A stretch of 64,000 nucleotides of DNA from Earliella scabrosa (lineage: Eukaryota > Basidiomycota > Agaricomycetes > Polyporales > Polyporaceae), in contig JABYQQ010000015.1 in assembly GCA_022605405.1 (NCBI GenBank), positions 1,178,001 through 1,242,000 on the forward strand, written 5' to 3'. Of this stretch, positions 12,419 to 22,504 are shown piece by piece (position 1 is the first letter of the stretch; the number at the start of each line of letters is the position of its first letter). A program made the position numbers and the translations under genes. The notes below the pieces were generated by a model. It saw only the letters and a program-made list of their open reading frames with translations, was not told where the DNA came from and searched no databases.

Positions 12419-13154
12419 GAAGAAAGAAGAGGCCCCACCAACTGCTTGAATCCCATGTGGCGTTTTGGCGTCGATTTATGACACCAGCAGAAGAGCCTCG
12501 TATTTGTCGGAGGAGTGAGTCGCAGATCGTGACCAACATGTTCAAGGTGTAATGCCGCTGTAACGTTGTCGGCCTCTCAAGTATCATGTCACAGCATAAA
12601 CCTATCCTAAGCCTGAGGGGCCCGCCTTGGGTATAAGATTACACTTTCTACTGCGTTGATGCGTCTCCTTGACGGTCAACATCGTATGTTCCGCTACAAA
12701 AGATCAATCGATCAACCTTCGTTGCGTGTGTGCCTAAGCGCCGCGCCAAAGACAGCGCTGGTCTTCGAGTGTATGATCGTACTCGTGGCCAATCGGCGTC
12801 TCGCCTGGTTGCTCGGCGGTGCGGCTACGAGCGTACGATTCGTGCGGTTCATGATGGCTACCCGCCCGCTTGGTCGTCGCGAGGGCTCCAGGGGGAATGG
12901 CTTGGAACCAAAATACATTGTGACACATACTAGAACACTACTTTTTCATCATCAAAGCATGACAGCATCGTTCGTGGCTCGTAACAAACTACTGGACTAT
13001 TCACGCCGAACTGGTGTAGCGAGCGTAGTCCAGAGTCTGGGGGAAAGGGGGATTGGCCATAGAGACCATGGATGTGCGATGCATGGGGTATGGAATCCGA
13101 AACCTGAGGCCTGGGGAGTTACACGACGAACCGGGTGCGTGTCCGAGGACATGT
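12419..13154. other. Intergenic region between convergent pseudokinase A and GH2 genes
   Basis: Two convergent 3' ends face each other here. ORFs at 12656-13168 and 12730-12933 show no family pattern and I consider them chance. Confidence 0.5.
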
Positions 13155-15431
13155 TTACTTGCGGTTGACCTTCTTGTTGAAGGTGTCGTAGAGGCTCCTG
13201 ATCATCGCCTTCCACTTCCGCTCGTCGACGCGGCTGATAGCACGGTCGTAGGTAAGGAAGCCTATGCAGAACGCCAGTCAGCATACGACGCTGGGAAGGA
13301 GGGCAGAGAAGAGACGCACCGTTAACCTCGCCCTCGACGTCCGTCGTCTGAGTGTAGACACCGCCGTTGCAGTCGAAGAGCTCGGTCTGCTGGCGAAGCT
13401 CCTCAATGGTCTGTCGAGGCGGAGCGTGTCAGCACTGATAGTAACGCGAACGGTCAAACGGGGTGGACGCACCTGCAGCGCGCGGTAGTTCCAGACATCG
13501 ACCGTCGCGTCCATCTCGTACGTCTGGTTGATCTGCCTGATCGCGACATCGTCGTTCCAGAGGTGCTCGCTAGAAACGCAGAGGCGTGAATATCGCTGGT
13601 CATTCGTCTAGAGAGAAGAGATAAAGACACTCACATGGAGATGTTGTGGCCAACACCGCCGAACTCGCCCTGGAAGCCGATCCGCTTGTGGTCGTAGGGC
13701 ACGTTGGGCAGCGACACGATGGGCGAGCCGCACTGCGGGCTGCTGTAGTGGTGGTTGTCCTGGTAGTCGCCGACCGAGAGACCGTGGCTCTGGTACGCCC
13801 AGTCGTCCCAGCCGCTCATCGCGTTGACGAGCTGGTGGCCGGAGACGATGTCGCGCACCTTCTCCGTCAGGTGGATCTCGGGCGCGTCGCGGCGCTGGCC
13901 CCAGCCCTCGTTGTAGATCACGAACGTCGTCACGCTCGGGTAGCCGACGTGCTGGCGGAAGATGACGTCGAGCTGGCGCTCGAACTCGGCCTGCTCCGTC
14001 GGGTTGATGCCGGCGATGAAGAGGGAGGGCATGTCCTGCATGACGAGCAGTCCAAGCCTGTCCGCTGCCTCGTAGAAGAGCGCGGGCTCGACCTTGATGT
14101 GCTTGCGCCTGGAGCATGATGAGCAAGGAACAAACGCGGATTGGGAGACGTGGACGCACACAAGGTTCATGCCGAGGTTCTTGATGTACTTGAGATCGAA
14201 GACCATCGCGTCGTACGAGGGCGGCGTGTAGAGACCGTCCGGCCAGTAGCCCTGGTCGAGGGGGCCGAACTGGAAGACAGGCTTGCCGTTGAGGACGAAG
14301 CGCGGCACGCCCTTGATGGTCTTGTGCTCGACCGTGCGGAAGCCGGTGTAGCTCTTCACCTCGTCGCGGCCCACCTTGACGGTGATGTCGTACAGGTTGG
14401 GAGACTCGGGCGACCACAGCTGAGGCCTCTTGACCTTGAACTGGAACGGACGGTTCGCCTTGCCGAGCGTGGTGTAGACGATCCGCCTGTTGTTCTTGGG
14501 GTCGTGGAACTGGAGCGTGACCGGCGTCTGCGAGTCTCCGTTCGACGTCGCGATCGTTGCGTTCACGCTGCCGTCAGCCTCGGCGCGGATGTCGATGTTG
14601 GTGACGTGCTCAGTCGAGGGGACGGACTCGAGGGAGACCGTCTGCCAGATGCCACTGCAGGGCTGCAACAGGTGTCGGACACAAAACTCTAAAACGGAGA
14701 GATGTGGAGGTGCTCACCGTGTACCAGATATGAGAGGGAACGGTGCGCTGCTTGCCGATGGGACGGGCGCCGTGAGCGTCCGTCGCATCGTACGCGAAGA
14801 CAATGAGCTCGTTGTCCCCGCGCTTGTTCAGGTACGGGGTGACGTCGAACGAGAATTTGTCGTAGCCGCCGACGTGCGAGCCGACCTTCTGGCCGTTGAC
14901 GAAGACGGTCGTCTCGTAGTCGACAGCGCCGAAGTGGAGGATGACGTTCTCCCTGAAAGACTTCGGGACTGTGAACGACGTGCGGTACCTAGACGGAGAG
15001 TTACAGATATGTCAACAGACTGGGAGGGACTCGAGGACGCACCAGTTGGAGAACGTCGGGTTCTGGAGCGCGATGCCCGAAAGACCACTCTCTATGCAGG
15101 ACGGGACAAGGATGCGCTGCTCGAGAGTCTTACCCACCGGCGGACTGTCGACCTCATCGCGCGACTTGGCGAATTGGAACTCCCAGACACCGTTCAGGTT
15201 CGCCCAGTTGTCGCGGCGGAGGAGGGGGCGCGGGTACTCGGACCACACGTTGTCGACGTTGGACGTGACGTTGTCCCACCAGATGGAGCGAAGCTTGGGC
15301 TCGACCGGCTTGTAGACGGCGGACTCGGGGTTGGGGTAGGTCGGACGTTCGTCGGTGAGACCGCCGTTCTTCGCAGCGAGCGCGACGGCCGCGATGGCGA
15401 GGGTCGTGAGGGTGGCCTTGAACTTGAGCAT
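13155..15431 (-). CDS. Secreted glycoside hydrolase family 2 (beta-galactosidase/glucuronidase type)
   Basis: Seven exons (15043-15431, 14718-14988, 14160-14662, 13635-14108, 13473-13569, 13320-13410, 13155-13261) join in frame to 643 residues. The N-terminus has a signal peptide (MLKFKATLTTLAIAAVALAA), so the enzyme is probably secreted. The order matches GH2: a jelly-roll sugar-binding domain (PRPLLRRDNWANLNGVWEF, then FVNGQKVGSHVGGYDKFSFD), an Ig-like domain and a TIM barrel beginning GFRTVEHK. The GMNLVRKHIKVEP and MQDMPS blocks are present. The acid/base Glu lies in YNEGWGQ (about residue 455) and the nucleophile in GFQGEFGG (about 536). GH2 enzymes remove terminal beta-linked sugars with retention; galactose, glucuronate and mannose specificity cannot be separated here. 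It would fit plant hemicellulose or glycoprotein breakdown. Confidence 0.93.
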
Positions 15432-15510
15432 CGCAGTCGTCTGGCAGGTGAACGTCGTAGTCGCGATCGGAGACGGCGCAACTGGTCTACCCCGCACGCC
15501 ACGACGCGTC

Positions 15511-15517
15511 TTATAAA
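15511..15517 (-). promoter_or_regulatory. TATA-like box of the GH2 gene
   Basis: TTTATAA on the minus strand lies 80 bp upstream of the GH2 start codon at 15431. Confidence 0.45.
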
Positions 15518-17340
15518 CGCGGGGTGTGGGGGCGGGGAAAATGAAGCGATTAACGCGGTCCTGAGCAATTGATGAGATGTTGGGGGGATGACGCGTTTGC
15601 CGAACGCTAGATAGCTCACGGGGTCGCGAGGATTGCGCTGATGTGATGAAGTGCACATGAGCTCGCGGAGCCAAGGTTCTTCCTACTCGAGTGGTCGTTC
15701 TTACAGGTTCTTACTCGCGGTAGCGCGTTAGGCTCGAGCGTCTTGGCCGTCGTGAACTGACCGCAGGCATTGACAGGCGGGAGAAGAAACGCGCACTCAC
15801 TATCTGCTAGGTAGGTGCAGCTACCGAAAGCTATCAGTGTTCAGGTGGAAGTCGTGGATGCGGTGACTCGGACATATCCGACATTGCAATCCACTCCCTC
15901 CCGCAAGCTGGAGACCTGTGTGCCGAGCAATATGATGAGCGCTTCTGAGAGACCACTTCGCTCAGCGACATTTCGAATGAGAGGGCTTACCGACGCCAGT
16001 CGAGCCACCATCATGCCTCATAGGTCGTCCTAGAGCCGTTGCCCTAGCCTAAAGCCTGCGGTTGGTCGTGCCAGAGACGTATTGTCAGCCTGGGCAGAGA
16101 CATGTGGCCCGATGAGCAGGACAGAAACGAGGCGGAGAAGGGAGAAGGAGCCCTGGCAAGGATCACGAGAAGTGCTGCGACCAGGCTTAGAAATGAGCGA
16201 CGGTCATCAACATCATCCCCGCCCTCTTGTTAGCGTCTCAATGACGTCTCCAGCGTCTGTATGCCCATTTCCAGACCATTTGACGCCGGCATAGACAAGG
16301 CACCGACGCGTCGCAGCGCGTCGAGCATGTGGTCGTGTTCTCGTATCCTCCGAGTCCGACAGGACGTCTTTCCGACGACGCTTCCACGCTGACAGAATGG
16401 ATAGGGAGACAGCAGGTCAGACTTACCCGGCAGGGGCCAAGTCTCGGGGAGGCAAGTTGGGTAGGGTGAAGCACAGCGTGTGCCTCAGGCTACCAGGGAG
16501 TGGCAAACTAAGGGCTGGATGACTCATGTGTAGTAGGAACGATCTTACTGACCAAACGCACGAGCAACAAGGCCACGCTCGAGGCTTGCTGAAAAGGGCT
16601 CTAGATCTCCTGCCGGATCGGAGGCGTGCTATGGCCGCATGCACCGTCAAACGATGTGCACGGCACGACAGGCACGGACGAGGATCGCGAAGGGCCAAGG
16701 AAGGAACACAGGTTCGTATTCAGAAGGAACGAGTGTCCGAAGTTCTGATGATATGTACTGCACTTGTTAGGCATGTACGCACGTGTGTCATTAGCGGTAC
16801 TCGCGTACCTAGCCCGAGCACTCGCGGACTTTGACGTTGCAACCCGGGCGGTACTCCAGTCCTTGCACTGTCGCTCGAGAGCGTTGCAGTTCCATCTCTT
16901 CTGGTTTGTATCCGTGGGAGAGCATCGCGCCGTGTTGACGTCGAGACTAGACCGGATGCGGCGAAGGGTGAGCCGCAGCGAGGTACCGGACGCGAGTAAA
17001 GGGAGTGTACATGCCACCAGTGAAGTCGAGCGAGTGTAAGAGAGGGCGCGGTACCAACGCGAGAGCACCGGGGAACATCTGAATTGCAAGTCGCTGTCCG
17101 AGGGCAAGATCCATTCGTGGATATTAGCGCGATTAAGGTTTTTGTATTTAGAGTTTACTTCCAGGTGATACGCGTCTATCTCCGGGAGCACAAGCGTGGC
17201 GGTGACCCGCGAACGAGAACGAACACAGCAGAGTGTAGTACACACAGCAAGATATGGAGCAATCACGACCGGTCTACAATCGACAGAGCAATCACAGCAG
17301 ACGAACAGAGCATGGTGAGTACGCGGACCAAAGCAGCAGC
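15518..17340. other. Long stretch without a supported gene
   Basis: About 1.8 kb. The longest ORF (minus strand, 16601-17353) runs into the 3' end of F-box gene F1 and has a Cys/Arg/Ser-rich composition with no recognisable domain. The part from about 17250 is homologous to the flank downstream of F2 near 19505, so it belongs to the duplicated segment. An unrecognised gene or non-coding RNA cannot be excluded. Confidence 0.4.
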
Positions 17341-18909
17341 CTATGCCTCCCACATGAAATCATGCGAATCGAAACCCTCGCCCGTCGTCCCTCTCTTGAT
17401 CAAAGCAGTCCGGTGACCGCTCCGAGGCACGCTCACTTTGACGATAGCGTCGCAGAGGGAGGGTATAGCGTCTCCGAGGCCCTTCGTGAACTCCTCGACG
17501 TCGAAGGACTGCAAGGACACCTCGGCGGGCGTGAAGGGCATCGGCGGGTGGGGCTTGGGAGGGGGCTCGCCCCCCTGCTTTGCCAACATGATATCCATTG
17601 CACTCGGAGGCGGAGGGGTGGGGTTGAGGCCATAGTCGGATATGCGTAGCCTGAGGTGGCACAAGGGGAGTCTCTTGAGCGACTGTGCGAGCGTGTCCTG
17701 AAGAGGCGCGCCCATGAAGATGGCGTTGACGTGTACGGGAAGGGAAGGGTGACTCACCAGTGCCGCAGCGACGTCGACTTCCCGGCTCGCCTTACTCAGT
17801 TCAAACACGACTACGAGGCTCTCCAACGCTGACGCGCCTGAATCGTGAAGGATCGCGGCAAGTCCGCGAGTCGGGTCGGTCAAAAACGGGTCTCGGACGC
17901 GTGTGATGTTGAGTCGGACAGGCTGGGCGTAGGACAGGATGATCGAGAGCATGTCATAGTGCCGTTCGTCGATGGCACTGTGGAAGAAGAGATGCGGGAT
18001 GCGGCACGTCAGCCCGAGGACGTAGAGGTCCACGAGGCCGCCCGTGTACTCTTGGAGGTACTGCCAGGTCGTACCCGCTTTGCCACCTTCTTGCTGGCTC
18101 CGAACGTTGAGCGCGTGGTGCTCGTACAGGAGTCCTGTCGCATCGTCGTCGTCGATGTCCTCACCGTGGTCGGTCTCGACGTGGAGGGTTGTGAGGTTCG
18201 GGAAGGCGCAAACGTATGGTGCGATGAGAGGGAATTCGTCCCGGTCGATTGAGAGCTGGCGTAGATTGGGGTATACGTGGTCGAAGGAAGTGACATCCTG
18301 GCGCGTGTACCACATGTTGCACGAGAGCTTCTCCAGCGTCGACGACCATTTCGCCAGGAAAGGGACAGGATGGTACTCGGACCATTTCTCGTACGGCAGC
18401 TCTCCTTGGAAGAACCCTTCATCGTAGCCAAGCCAGCCGAGATCAAGCGAGAGGAGGCCGGGTTGCATGATTTGAAGTAGGTCGCTTGTGAGCTGGCCGA
18501 CATACGAGATCGTCAGATGACGGAGTGTAGTGAGTGTCGCTAGAGCATCCCCAAACTCGGGGAAGCAGTCGAGGAATTCTTCGCCAAAATCGAGCGCGAC
18601 AGTTTCAAGACAGCTCATATGCACGAGACGTTGGGTCAGGTTGTCCATGAGATCGGGACGCGCGTCGCCGAAACCGAGACGGAGATCGCGTATGTGCCGG
18701 CAGCAGGTGGGGTCCCGCGGCTCGAGGAAACGGAGGAACTTGTCCAGGTCTCCTGATCCCCGAAGGTAGATCGGCTCGCGCAGTGCGCATTTGACGGCCT
18801 CTGAGTTGAAGAATTTTGACGTACGCATTAAGGCAGCTGAACCCGAGCGAACGTAGCCCAGAATCTCGCGTAGGATGTCATCGTTGAGACGAGGACCGTG
18901 CAGATGCAT
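17341..18909 (-). CDS. F-box protein F1 (leucine-rich-repeat-like body)
   Basis: Two exons (17758-18909, 17341-17697) give 502 residues. The first ~45 residues, MHLHGPRLNDDILREILGYV followed by LMRTSKFFNSEAVKCALREP, form an F-box-like motif of the kind widespread in mushroom fungi. The rest is a degenerate leucine-rich repeat region: CCRHIRDLRLGF, TLTTLRHLTISYVG, KWSSTLEKLSCNMWYT, AFPNLTTLHVETD, LQEYTGGLVDLYVLGLTCRI. F-box proteins link substrates to Skp1-Cullin ubiquitin ligases, which is the likely role. The 60-bp intron 17698-17757 is supported by GTGAGT/CAG and by its position in every paralogue, but it is a multiple of three without stops, so retention would give a 522-residue form. It is the downstream member of a tandem pair with F2. 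Confidence 0.88.
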   Translation of the reverse strand: MHLHGPRLNDDILREILGYVRSGSAALMRTSKFFNSEAVKCALREPIYLRGSGDLDKFLRFLEPRDPTCCRHIRDLRLGFGDARPDLMDNLTQRLVHMSCLETVALDFGEEFLDCFPEFGDALATLTTLRHLTISYVGQLTSDLLQIMQPGLLSLDLGWLGYDEGFFQGELPYEKWSEYHPVPFLAKWSSTLEKLSCNMWYTRQDVTSFDHVYPNLRQLSIDRDEFPLIAPYVCAFPNLTTLHVETDHGEDIDDDDATGLLYEHHALNVRSQQEGGKAGTTWQYLQEYTGGLVDLYVLGLTCRIPHLFFHSAIDERHYDMLSIILSYAQPVRLNITRVRDPFLTDPTRGLAAILHDSGASALESLVVVFELSKASREVDVAAALVSHPSLPVHVNAIFMGAPLQDTLAQSLKRLPLCHLRLRISDYGLNPTPPPPSAMDIMLAKQGGEPPPKPHPPMPFTPAEVSLQSFDVEEFTKGLGDAIPSLCDAIVKVSVPRSGHRTALIKRGTTGEGFDSHDFMWEA

Positions 18910-19232
18910 CGCGGTAGAGCTGATAGCTGAAGTTCAAGTCAATTCAAGGCAGTCCATGCATTAGTTGGGATAGCGCAATTCCGGCACCAAGCGAGGTGGC
19001 GCACCTTGATAGCACCTTCAAGCTACTGAGTGTATGCGCAGGGAACCAAGCTATTGAGTTTGGAGAGCCTAACGCGTAGCTGAGCAATGCATGTAGCAGC
19101 GACTCCCGGCCGGACTCTACGAGACGAGAAGGTGAGAGCGGCAGTCGGATGGGGGAAAAAGGAGGAGGAGGAAGAGCACCAACTTCAACGTCAAGAAAAA
19201 GGTTGGTGCTTGTACGCAAGTTGTACACACCA

Positions 19233-19279
19233 GTGACGCATGGTGACTGTTCGTGAGGGTCACGCACCGCGACGCGTCA
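19233..19279. promoter_or_regulatory. Promoter block shared by F1 and F2 (F1 copy)
   Basis: About 46 bp beginning GTGACGCATGGTGACTGTTCG and ending GACGCGTCA recur almost unchanged at 21463-21509 upstream of F2. The block lies about 325 bp upstream of the F1 start codon and contains a small GTGAC/GTCAC inverted repeat. Confidence 0.5.
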
Positions 19280-19300
19280 ACGCGTCAACGCGTGACGTCA
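19272..19300. promoter_or_regulatory. Three ACGCGT boxes and a TGACGTCA palindrome upstream of F1
   Basis: ACGCGT occurs at 19272-19277, 19280-19285 and 19288-19293 with an 8-bp period, followed at 19293-19300 by TGACGTCA. ACGCGT is the MBF (Mlu I cell-cycle box) site in yeasts and TGACGTCA is the classical CRE/ATF site. Use in this gene is inference. Confidence 0.4.
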
Positions 19301-19602
19301 TTACCAGCAATAGAGCTCTCCAGTCAACCTACTCCAGCACTCAGGAATTCGAGCTAAGCCTATATCGTACCCTGGGATTGCATACCAACGGTCGCTCTAC
19401 CGTTACATGGTAGAGGCGGCATTGGGTACGGGCAAACGATGGCATACCATAACGCGGAAGTTGAACGCGACCCCCACAGACACCGATCAACGCACAGCAG
19501 AGATAGGGAGCAATCACGACCGGCCAACACGCAACAGCTACAAACTCGACAGATCACAAGCACACGAACTCGACACGACATCGTACAAGCCCAAGGAGCA
19601 GC

Positions 19603-21186
19603 CTAAATCTCCCACATCTCCGATTCGCGGCTGTCCAAACCGAAGTCCTCGCATGTCGTCCCTCTCTTGATCTTTGCAATCCGGAAACACCCGCGAGGCG
19701 CGCTCACTTGGACGACAGCGTCGCAAAGGGAGGGTATAGCGTCTGCGAGGCCCCTCGTGAACTCGTCGACGTCGAAGGTCTCCAAAGATACTTCGGCCGG
19801 CGTGAAGGGCATCGGGCGATGGGGCTTAGGAGGGGCATCGCCCCTGCGTTTCGCCAACATGAAGGCCACTGGTCCCGGACTTGGAGGCGTGGGGTCCAAG
19901 CCATCGTCGCATACACAAAGCCTGAGATGGCGCAGGGGAAGTCTTTTGAGCGACTGCGCGAGCATGTCCTGATGAGACGCGAGCGCGATGAGTATTTCGA
20001 CGGATGCAGGAACGTGTTGGTTACCCACCAAAGCCGCAGCGACATCCACATCCCGACTGTCTCTCTGAAGCTCTACCACGACTACGAGGCTTTCCAACGC
20101 TGACGCGCCGGGGTCTTGCAGGATTTGCGCGAAGTCACGAGTCGGACTCGAATGGGTCAGAAATGGGTCGCGGAAGCATTTGATTTTGAGTCGAACAGGC
20201 CGAGCGTAGGCAAGGATTGTGGAGAGCATGTCGCAGTGGCGTTTGTCGATATCTGTGTGGAAGAAGATGTGCGGGATGCGGCAAGCCAGCCCGAGGACGT
20301 ACAGATCGACCAGAGTGCTCGTGTACTCTTGGAGGTGGTGCCAAGTAGTGCCCGCGATCCCGCCTTCTTGCTGACTCCGAACGTTAAGCGCGTGATGCTC
20401 GTGCATGCTCCTAACCGCATCGTCATCATCGATGTCCTCGAAGTGGTCGGTCAGAGCGTAGAGGGTTCTGAGGTTGGGGAAGGCGCAGATGTAGGGTGCG
20501 ATGAGAGGGTAGTCGTCCCGTTCAATGGAGAACTCGCGCATCTTGGGATATACTTGCTTGAAAGGCGTGAGGCCTCGACTCGTGTACCACATGAGGCCCG
20601 AGATCCTCTCCAGCGTCGACGACCATTTCGCCAGGAGAGGTACAGGATGGTACTCGGGCCATTTATCGTATGGAAGTTCTCCTCGGAAGAAACCTTCGTC
20701 ATGACCAACCCAGCCAAAGTCGACCGAGACTAGTCCGGGCTGCATATCTTTGAGGACTTCGCATGTGAGCAGGCCGACATGGCAGATCGTCAGACGACGC
20801 AGTGTCATGAGGGTCGTCAGAGCATTCCCGAAATCGGGGAAGCAGTCAAATAGAAAGTCGCCGAAAGTGATATTGATTGCTTCCAGATGGCTCATCTGCA
20901 TGAGGCGTTGGATAAACTTGTCCATAAGGTCGGGAGAGGGGTTGGAGAAACCGAGATGGAGTTCGCGTATGTGCCGGCAGCAGGTGGGATCTCGAGGCTC
21001 GAGAAAACGGAGGAACTTGATCAAGTCTTGCGAGAAGTGAAGGTATATCGGCTCGCGCAGTGCGCATTTGACGGCCTCTCGGTTGAAGAATTTTGACGTA
21101 CGCATCAAGGCACCCGAACCAGAGCGAACATAGCACAAGATTTCGCGTAAGATGTCATCGTTGAGATGAGAGCCACGCAGATGCAT
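19603..21186 (-). CDS. F-box protein F2, tandem duplicate of F1
   Basis: Two exons (20029-21186, 19603-19968) give 507 residues. It is alignable with F1 from end to end: MHLRGSHLNDDILREILCYV, LMRTSKFFNREAVKCALREP, CCRHIRELHLGFSNP, HHALNVRSQQEGG, LVDLYVLGLACRIPHIFFH, DAIPSLCDAVVQVSAPR. The start at 21186 is chosen because it matches the F1 start; the frame is open further upstream without paralogue support. The conserved 60-bp phase-0 intron (donor GTGGGT) is stop-free and in frame, as in F1. The acidic IDDDDA loop after the AFPNL repeat is shared with F1 only. Promoter and 3' flank are also homologous, so a unit of roughly 2.2 kb was duplicated in tandem. Likely a substrate adaptor of an SCF ubiquitin ligase; the target is unknown. 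Confidence 0.88.
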   Translation of the reverse strand: MHLRGSHLNDDILREILCYVRSGSGALMRTSKFFNREAVKCALREPIYLHFSQDLIKFLRFLEPRDPTCCRHIRELHLGFSNPSPDLMDKFIQRLMQMSHLEAINITFGDFLFDCFPDFGNALTTLMTLRRLTICHVGLLTCEVLKDMQPGLVSVDFGWVGHDEGFFRGELPYDKWPEYHPVPLLAKWSSTLERISGLMWYTSRGLTPFKQVYPKMREFSIERDDYPLIAPYICAFPNLRTLYALTDHFEDIDDDDAVRSMHEHHALNVRSQQEGGIAGTTWHHLQEYTSTLVDLYVLGLACRIPHIFFHTDIDKRHCDMLSTILAYARPVRLKIKCFRDPFLTHSSPTRDFAQILQDPGASALESLVVVVELQRDSRDVDVAAALVGNQHVPASVEILIALASHQDMLAQSLKRLPLRHLRLCVCDDGLDPTPPSPGPVAFMLAKRRGDAPPKPHRPMPFTPAEVSLETFDVDEFTRGLADAIPSLCDAVVQVSAPRGCFRIAKIKRGTTCEDFGLDSRESEMWEI

Positions 21187-22461
21187 TGTGGGAGGGCCAA
21201 GGTCAATCTGCAGGGTCAACCGCATGAGTCGGAACATCACAATCTCGACGCAAAGCGAGATGACGCACCTTGAAAGGACCGCGTACTGCTGAGTATATGC
21301 GCAGGAAAAGTCAGCTATTGAGCTCCGAGAACCTGTCGAGTCGCCGAGCAAAGCAACAGCTGTTCGAAACGCTCCTGGTTGGATTCGACTGGACCAGGAG
21401 GAGAGAGTGAAGACGAAGGGTTGCTTGGTCGAGTTTGGCCGCAAGGCCTCTCCTTGTCACAGGTGACGCATGGTGACTGTTCGCGAACGTCACACGCCGA
21501 GACGCGTCATTGGTTAGCGCGGTGGCGGACCCGCCGCCTCAGTCTCTTTCCATGATTATCCATGGCTTCCTTGCCATCGCGACTGCATCTGCAGGCTTGT
21601 CTAGCTGAACAACTGGTAGTGCATTATGGTGCGTTGCTTTGATGGGATGCCGTAAGTTTCAGCGATTACACTCGATTATAAGGCAGGGAACTTCGGACAT
21701 CCCCGCCTGGGCCGACTCGCGGGAACTTGAAGGTCAACTCAATCCTCACATTGTAGGCTGTCCAGCTCGAAATTAGTCAATGCGAAGGCTATCAGAGCCT
21801 GATGTTTATATTGCAGAGTGCGCAATTGCGTTGGGCCGCCGCCGCATCTACACGTGTGACCAGGCCTTCGCACTCCGCCGCTTGCAAGACGAAAGCTGGC
21901 ACGGAGCAAGTGTTTTCCAAAAAATACCTAATATCGCGCTAGGTGGGAGCTCTAGTAGCGCAAACATACTCTCAATGTTATCTTCCACTTCTGAAGCCCT
22001 CAGTTCAGCGTGCTACTTGGGGCCCAGTAGTAGTGCGCCCCCGGCAACTCAGAGATCCGCTACAAGTTCCCGTCCCCCGGTGTGTGTTATCCCATACCCG
22101 AGTCCATTTACACGACCGATGCGCAGTACCCGCATTGCCTCCTCGCGCTCCTGCAACTTTCATGAGGCCCTCCACCAAAGTTTCGGACCGTGGCTCAGCA
22201 ATCCTGTGCCTAGGAATTCGTCCACAGTGGATGACTAGTCTTCCCATCTCAGCATAGCGCCTCAAATTCACCGCGCTCGATGATTATCGCACTGCATTGA
22301 CGCTGCGTCTTTTCACAGGTATATGCCCGTTAGCGCATAGGTGAGTGCCAGGCTCTCACGAAACACCCACAAACTAACGTATCGGCGGTCACGACGCGCT
22401 TTGGATTCCTAGGACTACCTTATCATGGCGCTCCTCAGACCTCTTATAATGCGATTGACCG
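21187..22461. other. Intergenic region between F2 and pseudokinase B
   Basis: The promoters of two divergent genes. The F2 copy of the shared promoter block is at 21463-21509. A 152-codon plus-strand ORF at 21780-22238 (ATG start, Ser/Pro/Arg-rich second half) has no recognisable domain; I leave it unannotated. Confidence 0.4.
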
Positions 22462-22468
22462 TATATAT
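22462..22468 (+). promoter_or_regulatory. TATA-like box of pseudokinase B
   Basis: TATATAT lies 37 bp upstream of the ATG at 22505; pseudokinase C has the same kind of box 75 bp upstream of its start. Confidence 0.4.
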
Positions 22469-22504
22469 CTCCTCGTTTTTTTCCTGCAGCTCTAGTCTGC
22501 CGCC

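Noticed and set aside
14490..15572. 360-codon plus-strand ORF and other frames across 13.6-15.6 kb
   Set aside because: Antisense shadows of the GH2 gene, whose domains and catalytic residues are unambiguous.
16601..17353. 250-codon minus-strand ORF
   Set aside because: It overlaps the F1 3' end, is rich in Cys, Arg and Ser and shows no domain; similar open frames occur by chance in GC-rich DNA.
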